DNA of 64,000 bases from Arthrobacter sp. 35W (GTDB lineage Bacteria > Actinomycetota > Actinomycetes > Actinomycetales > Micrococcaceae), in contig NZ_KI519454.1 in NCBI RefSeq assembly GCF_000482545.1, positions 62,001 to 126,000 of the forward strand. Direction: 5' to 3'. The notes beneath the pieces are model-generated. The model was not told where the DNA came from. It saw only the letters and a list, made by a program, of their open reading frames with translations, and ran no database searches. A program made the translations under genes and the position numbers. Of the stretch, positions 27,017-36,213 are shown piece after piece (the first letter of the stretch is position 1; every line of letters begins with the position of its first letter).

Positions 27017-28477
27017 TTAGAAGGTGCTGCTGAGCTTGCGGGTGACCTGCGCCAGCGACTGGTCATCGCCCACATTGCCGGCGAAGACGATGTAGGGGAT
27101 GCCCGCGGCGGGGCCGCCCACGGGCTCCCAGAGGGAGACAATGCCCGGCAGCATGGGGCCGCGGACAATGGCGTGGCGGATTTCCAGGCCGTGGGCTGCC
27201 ACATCCGAGGAGGTGATGCCGCCCTTGGCGATGACGAAGCGCGGCGGGGAGGTCTTCAGCGTCCTGTTGACCACCTCGACGACGGCGGCGGAGACGCTGC
27301 GGGCGATGCGCAGGCTCGCGGCGGCGTCGTCGGTCTTGATCAGCAGACGGCTGGTGTGGACGATGACGTCGCCCGTGGCCAGGGCCGTGACGACGGCGGA
27401 CACAGTTCCGTCCAGGTGGGCGGCTGCGTCCTCGCCGAGCAGCTGCTCAACGTCGATCTCGATGATGCTGGCGGAGCGGTGCTGCTCGGTCAGGGCCTTG
27501 AGCTGGCGGGTGGTGACGCCCACGTGGGAGCCGACGACGATCAGGCCGCCGGCGGCACCGGCTGTCTCGTCCTGCGTGAAGATCTCGCTGGTTTCCAGCT
27601 CGGGGTGGATCTCCTGGCCGATCCGGGCGCGGACAAACGGCGGGCCCACCCGGTAGATCAGCGTCTTGCCGCGGCGTTCGGCCTCGTCCAGGCCCAGGGC
27701 GAGGATGCGCAGATCGTTTTCGGTCACGGTGTCCACCACGATCGGCGTGGAATCCGTGGCCGCGGCGATGGCATCGGCCACGGCGGCCGCACCCTCTGCC
27801 GGGGTGCCGGTGCGCAGCAGGTTCAGGTCAACGACGATGACGTCCGCGGCCTGGAAACGTCCCAGGGACTTCTCCTGCACGTAGTCAGCGAGGCGGGAGT
27901 TGGTGTAGCCAAAGGTGGCGTCCTGGGCGAACTCGGTTTCGCCCGTGGGGGTCAGCGTGCCACCGGCGGTGCGCATGTAGTGCACGCCGCCGATGGTGAT
28001 GCGCCCGGCGTCGGGGAAGGCCGGAACGATCACGACGCCGTCGGCCGTGGCGCCGGTTGTGGCCGCCAGAGTCTCGGCGATGGTGTCCGGTTCCAGCGGG
28101 TAGTGCCCGCGCAGGGTGGAGTCGCTGCGGCTGACAAAGCCCACCACCGTGCCAGTGGTTTCGGCAGCGGCCAGCGCGCTGGTGACAATCTGGCGGTTGC
28201 GCTCGGCGGCTTCGGCCGGGTCCAGGCTGCGGGTGTTGGTGAGCACGTAGACGGCCCCGGCCCGGGCGCCGTCGATCTGGTGGGTAAAGGCCCAGACGAA
28301 GTCCTCTTCGGTCCAGCGGGTCAGCACCGGCAGGTTGGCCACCGACTGGGTGCCCGTCGGGTCGTCGTCGAGGACCACCAGGACGCGGTTGGAGTCGGAC
28401 ACCGTGGCGGCGACATCGGCTGCGGCCACGTGGACCTCGGCGGGGAAGCCGGCCAGCAGTTCGGATTCAAGGATCAT
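27017..28477 (-). CDS. four-carbon acid sugar kinase (DUF1537 family)
   Basis: 486 residues. The N-terminal domain carries VVLDDDPTGTQSVANLPVLTRW and SRSDSTLRGHY, which bind substrate; the C-terminal nucleotide-binding domain has RFVIAKGGITSSDVAAHGL. These are hallmarks of the DUF1537 kinases (OtnK, DtnK) shown to phosphorylate 3-oxotetronate or threonate. First gene of the operon; the start follows AAAGAGGTG and lies just downstream of the palindromic operator at 28509-28524. Substrate in this organism is not established. Confidence 0.9.
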   Translation of the reverse strand: MILESELLAGFPAEVHVAAADVAATVSDSNRVLVVLDDDPTGTQSVANLPVLTRWTEEDFVWAFTHQIDGARAGAVYVLTNTRSLDPAEAAERNRQIVTSALAAAETTGTVVGFVSRSDSTLRGHYPLEPDTIAETLAATTGATADGVVIVPAFPDAGRITIGGVHYMRTAGGTLTPTGETEFAQDATFGYTNSRLADYVQEKSLGRFQAADVIVVDLNLLRTGTPAEGAAAVADAIAAATDSTPIVVDTVTENDLRILALGLDEAERRGKTLIYRVGPPFVRARIGQEIHPELETSEIFTQDETAGAAGGLIVVGSHVGVTTRQLKALTEQHRSASIIEIDVEQLLGEDAAAHLDGTVSAVVTALATGDVIVHTSRLLIKTDDAAASLRIARSVSAAVVEVVNRTLKTSPPRFVIAKGGITSSDVAAHGLEIRHAIVRGPMLPGIVSLWEPVGGPAAGIPYIVFAGNVGDDQSLAQVTRKLSSTF

Positions 28478-28508
28478 GGGACACCTCTTTGTGCGGAAGT
28501 TGTGCTTT

Positions 28509-28524
28509 TGTCAGATGTCTGACA
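28509..28524. promoter_or_regulatory. palindromic operator in the acid-sugar divergent region
   Basis: TGTCAGATGTCTGACA is a perfect 16-bp palindrome 31 bp upstream of the kinase start. The GTCnGAC-like core is the type recognised by FadR-class GntR regulators, and the divergent gene encodes one. On the minus strand a TATCAT -10-like box lies immediately upstream, so the palindrome would cover the transcription start. Confidence 0.7.
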
Positions 28525-28693
28525 TTTGAATGATATTGTGGCACCAACCACAGCATCTGTGCAAGTGAGGGCTTCCGAGGCCCGGAACTGCGCCCTCTGG
28601 TGGGCCTGTTGGGCGGGGCGGTGGACTGGGGGTTCGACCCCATAAACTGGAACATCGCTGTACATGGAACGTTGCACTGGGAAAAGGGGGAGC

Positions 28694-29395
28694 ATGGCGC
28701 GCAAATCGTTGACCGGTGTGGTCGCGGACGATCTGCTGGATAGGATCGTGGCCGGCGAATTCCCGCCGGGATCCGTCGTGCCCGGCGAGCTTGAGCTCAG
28801 TGCCCAGCACGAGGTCAGCCGGATGACGGTCCGCGAGGCCATGAAGACCCTCGAGGCCCAGCGGATCCTAAGCGTTGAGCGCGGCCGCGGGACCTTCGTG
28901 AACCCCCTGAGCCAGTGGGTTTCCCTGGAGGCCGTCCTGCGGGCCGCCTCCGAGGGGAAGAACGACGCTGTCGCTGCCGTCCAGCTGATCGAGCTGCGCC
29001 GCATGCTGGAAACGGGCGCCTGTGAGCTGGCCGCCACGCGGATCAGCGACGCCGAACTGGACCTGTTGGAGGCGCATGTAGAGGCCATGCGCGCCGCCCA
29101 CCAGCGCGACGACGTCGCCGCGTTTGTCGAGGCGGATCTCGCCTTCCACGACGTCATCCTCCATGCCTGCGGCAACGTCTTTGTCTCGGTGCTGTTCGAC
29201 CCGCTCCACCGCGTGCTGGAGAACCGGCGCGCCCAGACCTCGCGGGTGCCGCAGATCCAGGCGAACGCTATTGACATGCACGGGCGGATCCTCGCCTCGC
29301 TGCGCTCACGCGATCCGGAAAGCGCCCGCATCGCCATGGACAACCACATGATCCAGACGCTGGAGGACCTGAAGACGTACGTTCTTCAGGGCTGA
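28694..29395 (+). CDS. GntR-family (FadR/FCD) regulator of the acid-sugar cluster
   Basis: 233 residues. Winged helix near residues 5-70 (DLLDRIVAGEFPPGSVVPGE, then SRMTVREAMKTLEAQRILSV) and a C-terminal FCD domain with AFVEADLAFHDVILHACGN, whose Asp/His residues bind metal in this group. ATG 28694 follows GGGGGA; an in-frame ATG at 28664 lacks a ribosome site. Divergent from the kinase operon across the 16-bp palindrome, which it probably binds, released by the acid sugar or a pathway intermediate. Confidence 0.9.
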   Translation: MARKSLTGVVADDLLDRIVAGEFPPGSVVPGELELSAQHEVSRMTVREAMKTLEAQRILSVERGRGTFVNPLSQWVSLEAVLRAASEGKNDAVAAVQLIELRRMLETGACELAATRISDAELDLLEAHVEAMRAAHQRDDVAAFVEADLAFHDVILHACGNVFVSVLFDPLHRVLENRRAQTSRVPQIQANAIDMHGRILASLRSRDPESARIAMDNHMIQTLEDLKTYVLQG

Positions 29396-29400
29396 GCGTT

Positions 29401-29480
29401 TTTTCTGGCCCGGACCGGCCCGGACCGGCCAGAACCGGCCAGAACCGGCCAGAACCGGCCAGAACCGGCCCGGACCGGCC
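29401..29480. repeat. 10-bp tandem repeat array
   Basis: Seven consecutive decamers after a first degenerate one: CGGACCGGCC twice, AGAACCGGCC four times, CGGACCGGCC once. It starts directly after the GntR stop codon and lies between convergent genes. Possibly a recombination-made expansion of a termination or spacer element. Confidence 0.9.
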
Positions 29481-29509
29481 GCCTGGCGTTTGGTGCGTGG
29501 CCCGCTGCC

Positions 29510-29560
29510 TTGGGGAGCCGGGCCTCTTGGGGAGCCGGGCCTCTTGGGGGAGCCGGGCCT
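29510..29560. repeat. 17-bp tandem repeat, three copies
   Basis: TTGGGGAGCCGGGCCTC occurs twice head-to-tail (29510-29526, 29527-29543), followed by a third copy with one inserted G (29544-29560). The last copy runs into the stop codon of the convergent Cache-domain gene. Confidence 0.9.
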
Positions 29561-30257
29561 ACAGTCCGGTGGCCTCGACCGCCGACAATAGGCGGAACTG
29601 CCGCCCCACACGGTGCTCCTCGGCGCCGTCGGGGGGTTCCACGATGTCGCCGGCATTGATGTCCGGCGCCGCCGAGACAATGGTGCGCCCATCGGTGTTC
29701 ACCAGCGCGGCGCGCGGCCCAATGGTGCGCAGCAGCGGCAGCCCCAGGCGTTCAAACGTCTGCGCTGTGACATCCAGTCCCACGATGCCGGCGACCGAAC
29801 CATCCCCCTGGACTATGGGGTGGGTGAAGGTCAGCACGTATTCATCGGTGCAGAGGAAATCGATGTACGGTCCGGTGACGTGTGGCAGTCCGGTTTCCAC
29901 GGGGATCCGGAACCACTCGGCCTTGACGTAGCGGCTGAGCGACTGCGGGCTGAAATTGGCCAAGGCATCCACGCGCTCCATGTCATCGCCCTGCCACCAG
30001 GCAATGTAGCTGCGCTCGGGCTCCATCAGCCCGGCGTTGGCGATGAAGCCGGCCCCGGCAACATGGCCCTCCGGATCCGTGAGCAGTTGCACCACGGCCG
30101 CGCGGATGAACTTGTCGATGGCCGTGCCGGTCAGCTTGCCGCTGGAGGCGATCCACTCCTGCGTGGCCGCGGCCCAGACATCAAGCCGGCGTTCGATCCC
30201 CGCCACGAAGCCATCCAGCTGCCCAACGGCATCCGCGGTGGTTTTCACTTCAGTCAT
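29559..30257 (-). CDS. soluble Cache-domain protein
   Basis: 232 residues with no signal peptide and no membrane segment. The pattern GAGFIANAGLMEPERSYIAWW, then YIDFLCTDEYVLTFTHPIVQ and VAGIVGLDVTAQTFERLGLPL, matches the ligand-binding Cache fold normally found outside the membrane in chemoreceptors and sensor kinases. Here it stands free, next to a GntR regulator and a polyamine-type ABC importer. A cytoplasmic ligand-sensing or ligand-buffering role is inferred. It ends in a tandem repeat shared with the intergenic region. Confidence 0.7.
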   Translation of the reverse strand: MTEVKTTADAVGQLDGFVAGIERRLDVWAAATQEWIASSGKLTGTAIDKFIRAAVVQLLTDPEGHVAGAGFIANAGLMEPERSYIAWWQGDDMERVDALANFSPQSLSRYVKAEWFRIPVETGLPHVTGPYIDFLCTDEYVLTFTHPIVQGDGSVAGIVGLDVTAQTFERLGLPLLRTIGPRAALVNTDGRTIVSAAPDINAGDIVEPPDGAEEHRVGRQFRLLSAVEATGL

Positions 30258-30406
30258 GATGCACTGCCTTCTGGATAGGACGACGCCGCCGGGCCCGCGG
30301 GGTGCCGCCGGCTGTCGAGGTGGTTCTGGTTCTGGTACTGAACTGCACTGGTTCTGGATGGTCCTGCTGCTGAGGGTAGCGCTTCTGAATGGTGCTGCCG
30401 AGCAGT

Positions 30407-31147
30407 CTATTGATCTGCCGCGTGTGCGGCCAGCAGCCAGTTGATGGTGGCCGAGACGAGTTCCTTGGTGCGGGACTCGGCGGCCATGGGGTCCCGGGCT
30501 GCGATGGCATCCGTGACCGCCTCGCTGAGGGTGGCGGCGTGTTCGCAGAACTCCCTGTCGCCAAAGGGCAGCAGGGTCAACGTGCCCAGATCAGCCTGCA
30601 GCCGCAGTAGTTCGCGGGCCAGCCGCGCCGAGCGCGCGACGGCGGCGATCTCCAGCAGGAACTCCGAGGACGCAAGCCGCCAGCTCAGCGGAGTATCAGT
30701 CTCGGGGCGGACGAAGTAGCGCAGCGCCTCGACGTCGTTGGCGTCCGCCCGCCGCGCGGCAACACCCGCGCAGGCGACGGCAATCGCTTGGTAGTGCAGG
30801 CCCAGATCGCTGATCTGCAGGCGCGTCAGGCCGCGCAGTTTCTCGCGGGCCCGCACCAGAGAGGGGAGGGCATCGTCGGCCACAAAACTTCCACCGCTGC
30901 GGCCGCGCGCCGTGCGGATCAGCCCCTGGCCGCGGAGCTGGGACAGCGCCTCGCGGGCGGTGACCGCGGAGACGCCCAGAGCGGCGGCAAGCTCGACTTC
31001 GTTGGGAAGGCGCTGGCCGCTGGTCAGCAAACCTGTCTCCACGGCAAGTTCAATGCGCTGGCAAACCTCATCCACCAGGCCGCCGGACTTGATCGGCGTG
31101 AACACCGCAGCAAGGCTGCGGGAGGCGCCAAGTGGTGACAAAGACAT
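30407..31147 (-). CDS. GntR-family (FadR/FCD) regulator of the polyamine importer locus
   Basis: 246 residues. The winged helix at about residues 18-90 contains GLVDEVCQRIELAVETGLLT and GVSAVTAREALSQLRGQGLI; an FCD-like helical domain follows (LASSEFLLEIAAVARSARLA). Divergent from potA across 185 bp and upstream of the Cache gene on the same strand, so it likely controls both. Start ATG 31147 has only a weak ribosome site (GGCGCGG). Confidence 0.85.
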   Translation of the reverse strand: MSLSPLGASRSLAAVFTPIKSGGLVDEVCQRIELAVETGLLTSGQRLPNEVELAAALGVSAVTAREALSQLRGQGLIRTARGRSGGSFVADDALPSLVRAREKLRGLTRLQISDLGLHYQAIAVACAGVAARRADANDVEALRYFVRPETDTPLSWRLASSEFLLEIAAVARSARLARELLRLQADLGTLTLLPFGDREFCEHAATLSEAVTDAIAARDPMAAESRTKELVSATINWLLAAHAADQ

Positions 31148-31254
31148 CCGCGCCGCCTCTCCTGAAATTGGTCATTGCCATCGTAACCAGAAGTTCCCCC
31201 GGGGGTCTATACATAAATCATCTGAAGTTATAGTGTTTATCTCGATCGGGCCAA

Positions 31255-31270
31255 TGTGTTCCAGATCACA
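31255..31270. promoter_or_regulatory. CRP/GlxR-like binding site upstream of the importer
   Basis: TGTGT-TCCAGA-TCACA matches the Crp consensus TGTGA-N6-TCACA at 9 of 10 positions. A second overlapping inverted repeat GTGTTC...GAACAC (31256-31279) surrounds it. It lies 63 bp upstream of the potA-like gene, within the divergent regulatory region. Confidence 0.5.
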
Positions 31271-31332
31271 CTTGAACACTCACTGGTAGACGACCACCTT
31301 CAGACCACCGGCAACGGGGAAAGGCGCACCTC

Positions 31333-32496
<1,164 letters not shown>

Positions 32497-32553
32497 CCGC
32501 CCCTTCGATTCCACCCAGCTCCACCCATCATCACTCTATGAAAGGCAAGCACA

Positions 32554-33735
32554 GTGGCACTGAACAAGAAGTCATCGCGTGTGGTGGGGGCCCTGGCGGC
32601 TGCCGTCCTCGCACTCACCGCCTGTGGAACCAGCGGCGGCTCCGGCGGCGCGGCCACAGCGGCCATGACCGCGATCGGCCCGGGGGAGGGGCAGATCTCC
32701 ATCCTCGGCTGGCCCGGCTACGTCGAAGACGGCAGCAACGATCCCAAGGTTGACTGGGTGACGGACTTCGAGCAGCAGACGGGCTGCAAGGTCAACTTCA
32801 AACCCTTCGGCACCTCGGACGAAGCAGTGACGCTGATGCGCACCGGTCAGTACGATGTCATCTCCGCCTCCGGCGATGCCTCCCTGCGCCTGGTTGCCGG
32901 CGGGGACGTGCAGCCAGTGAACATGTCACTGCTGAGCAACTACGCCGATGTGTACCCCTTCCTGAAGGACAAGGCGTGGAACACCGTTGACGGCAAGAAC
33001 TACGGAATGCCGCACGGCTGGGGCGCCAATCTGCTGATGTACCGCACCGACCTGGTGCAGCCTGCACCCACCTCCTGGAGCTCCGTGTTCGACGACGCCT
33101 CCGCCCACGCCGGCAAGGTCACCGCCTACGATTCACCGATCTACATCGCCGATGCGGCCATGTACCTGATGGCGCACAAGCCCGAACTGAACATCAAGAA
33201 CCCCTACGCGCTGGACACCACCCAGCTGGCGGCCGCAGTGGATCTGCTGAAGGCCCAGCGGAAGAACATCGGCGAGTACTGGAGCGACGTCGTGAAGTCC
33301 GTGCAGTCCTTCACCTCCGGCAGCACCGTCATCGGCACCACCTGGCAGGTCGGAGCCAACATTGCCCAGGCCGAAGGAACGCAGGTGGAGACCCTGCTGC
33401 CTTCCGAGGGGGCAACCGGCTGGTCCGACACCTGGATGATCGGATCCAAGACCAAGAACCCGAACTGCTCCTACCTGTGGCTGAACCACATCGCCAGCCC
33501 GGCAGCGAACGCAGCAGTGGCCGAGTACTTCGGCGAATCACCGTCGAATCCCAAGGCCTGCGATTTGACCGCGGACAAGGCCCACTGCACGACCTACCAC
33601 TCCGGTGATGCCGCCTATGCCGAGAAGATCTGGTACTGGACCACCCCTGTAGAGAAGTGCATCGACGGCCGCACCGACGCCAAGTGCACCGACTACTCCG
33701 CCTGGACCAAGGCCTGGACGGAAATCAAGGGCTGA
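32554..33735 (+). CDS. potD: polyamine-type substrate-binding lipoprotein
   Basis: 393 residues. Signal peptide with lipobox LTAC (Cys24 is the lipid anchor) followed by a Ser/Gly linker. GQISILGWPGYVEDG opens a periplasmic-binding fold typical of PotD/PotF proteins; YGMPHGWGANLLMYRTD is the conserved hinge region. GTG start after GAAAGGCAAG. Captures the substrate outside the membrane and delivers it to the PotBC channel. Confidence 0.9.
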   Translation: MALNKKSSRVVGALAAAVLALTACGTSGGSGGAATAAMTAIGPGEGQISILGWPGYVEDGSNDPKVDWVTDFEQQTGCKVNFKPFGTSDEAVTLMRTGQYDVISASGDASLRLVAGGDVQPVNMSLLSNYADVYPFLKDKAWNTVDGKNYGMPHGWGANLLMYRTDLVQPAPTSWSSVFDDASAHAGKVTAYDSPIYIADAAMYLMAHKPELNIKNPYALDTTQLAAAVDLLKAQRKNIGEYWSDVVKSVQSFTSGSTVIGTTWQVGANIAQAEGTQVETLLPSEGATGWSDTWMIGSKTKNPNCSYLWLNHIASPAANAAVAEYFGESPSNPKACDLTADKAHCTTYHSGDAAYAEKIWYWTTPVEKCIDGRTDAKCTDYSAWTKAWTEIKG

Positions 33736-33873
33736 CCCATTGCCCCACAGAGTGTGGGCAGCCAGCCGGCCGCCCACACCCGCACCACCCCAAACCTCCC
33801 CGGCATTCCCTGGCGGTCTTTCCCTAACGGAACTTCCCCGACGGAACGCACAGCAGAACAAAGGTAAGACGAC

Positions 33874-34815
33874 ATGGCACTACAGACGCAGCAGCCCGGA
33901 GCCACTCCCGGCCCAGCCGCCGGCCCAGCCGCCGGTGCCGTGCCGCGGGCCAGAGCAAACAAGTTCTCCGCCCTGCTCTTTAGATCGCCCCGGCTGCGGC
34001 TGGCCGGGCTGATCACGGCACCGGCCGGCTGGCTGGTAGTGATCTACATTGCCGCGCTCGCAGCCCTGCTGATCACAGCGCTCTGGACCGTGGACACCTT
34101 CACGGGCAAGGTCTCCACCACCTGGACCTTCGACAATGTCATCCAGGTGGTCACGGACCCCGTGTACCAAACCATTACATTGCGCACCATCTGGATAGCC
34201 CTGGCCGTGACCATGATCGACGTCGTGATTGCCCTGCCGATCTCCTTCTTCATCGCCAAGGTCGCCACGGCACACTGGCAGAAGATACTGGTCATCGCCG
34301 TGCTTATGCCGCTGTGGGCCAGCTACCTAGTCAAGGCCTATGCCTGGCGCAATGTGCTGGCCGAGGGCGGCCTGCTCGAATGGCTCGGGACGCCCATCGG
34401 ACTCAACAGCCCCGGCTATTCCGAAACCGCCGTGATCCTGACACTGGCCTACATCTGGCTGCCGTTCATGATCCTCCCCATCCACGCCGGCTTTGAGAAG
34501 GTGCCCGATTCCCTGCTGGAGGCCTCCGGAGACCTCGGCGCCAAGCCCTGGACCACTATGCGCCTGGTCATGCTGCCGATTCTGGTCCCGTCCATCATCG
34601 CCGGCACCATCTTCACGTTCTCGCTCTCGCTGGGCGACTACATCACAGCACAAATTGTCGGTGGGGCCACGCAAATGCTCGGAACCGTGGTGTATGCCAA
34701 CGTTGGCGCGGCCAACAACCTGCCGTTCGCCTCCGCGGTGTCCCTGATCCCGATCGTGATCATCATGATTTACCTCTTCGTGGTCCGCCGCACCGGCGCC
34801 CTGAACAACATCTAG
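33874..34815 (+). CDS. potB: polyamine-type ABC transporter permease 1
   Basis: 313 residues, six membrane helices after a 45-residue hydrophilic alanine/proline-rich N-terminus. The EAA loop EASGDLGAKPWTTMRLVMLP contacts the ATPase. It follows potD after 138 bp and precedes the second permease by 9 bp. Confidence 0.9.
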   Translation: MALQTQQPGATPGPAAGPAAGAVPRARANKFSALLFRSPRLRLAGLITAPAGWLVVIYIAALAALLITALWTVDTFTGKVSTTWTFDNVIQVVTDPVYQTITLRTIWIALAVTMIDVVIALPISFFIAKVATAHWQKILVIAVLMPLWASYLVKAYAWRNVLAEGGLLEWLGTPIGLNSPGYSETAVILTLAYIWLPFMILPIHAGFEKVPDSLLEASGDLGAKPWTTMRLVMLPILVPSIIAGTIFTFSLSLGDYITAQIVGGATQMLGTVVYANVGAANNLPFASAVSLIPIVIIMIYLFVVRRTGALNNI

Positions 34816-34824
34816 GAGCACGTT

Positions 34825-35664
34825 GTGAGACTCTCCCGCAGCGCCAAAATCATCCTCGGCACCGTGACCGGCCTGGTCCTGCTCTTCATCTATGCGCCAC
34901 TGCTGCTGGTGGTGGTGAACTCATTCAACGCCGACAGGACCTTCGGCTGGCCGCCCAGGGGATTCACACTCGAGTGGTGGGGAAGGGCCTTCGAATCCAC
35001 CGGCGTGCGGGAAGCGCTGGTCAACTCGCTCTGGGTGGCGCTCGTGGCCACCGCCATCTCCCTGGTGCTCGGTACGCTGCTGTCACTGGCCCTGCAGCGC
35101 TACAAGTTCTTTGGCCGCGACGCAGTGAACCTGCTGGTCATCCTGCCCATTGCACTTCCCGGCATCGTCACGGGCATTGCGCTGAACAATATGTTCACCA
35201 CCATCCTGGGCGTGCCGTTGAGCATGTGGACGGTGGTCATTGCCCACGCAACGTTCTGCATGGTGACGGTGTTCAACAACGTCATCGCCCGGTTGCGGCG
35301 GATGGACAGCAAACTCGAAGAGGCCTCTGCCGATCTCGGTGCCGGCGTCTTCACCACCTTCTGGCTCGTGACCTTCCCCCAACTGCGCTCGGCCCTGCTG
35401 GCCGGTGGGCTGCTGGCCTTCGCCCTGAGCTTCGACGAGATCATCGTGACGACCTTTACGATCGGCGCCGGCGACACCACCCTGCCCATCTGGATACTGC
35501 AGAACCTCTTCCGACCCAACCAGGCCCCCGTGGTCAACGTGGTTGCCGTCGTGCTGATCATCGTGTCGATCGTGCCCATCTGGCTGGCCCAGCGGCTGTC
35601 CGCCGACTCCGTGGGCATCGGCCGCGGCCGGCCCGCCCGGACCAAGGCCGTAGCCAAGGCGTAG
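34825..35664 (+). CDS. potC: polyamine-type ABC transporter permease 2
   Basis: 279 residues, six membrane helices. EAA loop EASADLGAGVFTTFWLVTFP. GTG start at 34825 follows TAGGAGCA. Completes the importer; a hairpin terminator lies 170 bp downstream. The gap contains two direct copies of CCGACGACGGCGG (35702, 35759). Confidence 0.9.
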   Translation: MRLSRSAKIILGTVTGLVLLFIYAPLLLVVVNSFNADRTFGWPPRGFTLEWWGRAFESTGVREALVNSLWVALVATAISLVLGTLLSLALQRYKFFGRDAVNLLVILPIALPGIVTGIALNNMFTTILGVPLSMWTVVIAHATFCMVTVFNNVIARLRRMDSKLEEASADLGAGVFTTFWLVTFPQLRSALLAGGLLAFALSFDEIIVTTFTIGAGDTTLPIWILQNLFRPNQAPVVNVVAVVLIIVSIVPIWLAQRLSADSVGIGRGRPARTKAVAKA

Positions 35665-35835
35665 CCGGGTGCCGAGATTCGGCGGTTCGACTCAAAGCCT
35701 CCGACGACGGCGGGTCCCGGGCGCCTGCTTGGATCCACCTCCGGCTCTCCAAGGTAGTCCGACGACGGCGGACCCTGGGTAGTGCACCCCATGTTCTGCG
35801 TGCATTGGGCAGAGGACCGCCACAGCAAGATGTTG

Positions 35836-35867
35836 ATGAGGGCCCGGCCATCTGGCCGGGCCCTCAT
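35836..35867. terminator. hairpin downstream of the pot operon
   Basis: ATGAGGGCCCGGCC (35836-35849) pairs perfectly with GGCCGGGCCCTCAT (35854-35867) around loop ATCT. No T-tract, but it is the only strong hairpin after potC. Confidence 0.6.
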
Positions 35868-35929
35868 TGCGTCCGGGTGCCTTCCATGGGGCGGACTCTG
35901 CTCTAACGCATGACGGCTGGAGAGCGCTC

Positions 35930-36120
35930 AACTGATGCTTTGACCCAGAAGTGGTGCTTTGACCCAGGAGCCGAAACCATCGTCCGGAGAGCGCATTCAG
36001 CTGAAATGACCCATGCCACCGTCCCGCCATTTGTGCAGCATCATGCACTGCCGCTGCGCCATGTGGGTGGCACCATTCAACCGGAGTGCCGCCGTTCAAC
36101 CGGAGCGGCGACGTTCACCC
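35930..36120. mobile_element. possible remnant of IS21-type element ends
   Basis: TGCTTTGACCCAG occurs twice, 19 bp apart (35936 and 35955). TTCAACCGGAG occurs twice, again 19 bp apart (36076 and 36095), and a degenerate third follows at 36114. TGGGTCAA/CCGGTTGAA-type units repeated at about 19 bp are characteristic of IS21-family termini. No transposase frame survives. The rest of the 35868-36213 gap holds no recognisable gene. Confidence 0.35.
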
Positions 36121-36213
36121 ACTGACCCGGCGTGCCCCGGCCGTGCCCCGGCCGTGCAGGGGCCTCGCAGTGGACGTGCACTGCCCCTCGGTCTACTCCG
36201 GCGTCCACTTCTT

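Noticed and set aside
28627-28642. T-arm-like stem-loop (TGGGGGTTCGACCCCA) suggesting a tRNA
   Set aside because: No acceptor, D or anticodon arm can be fitted upstream and the position is a regulatory region between divergent genes.
29401-29560. CRISPR array
   Set aside because: Repeats are 10 and 17 bp, directly tandem with no spacers, and no cas genes are present.
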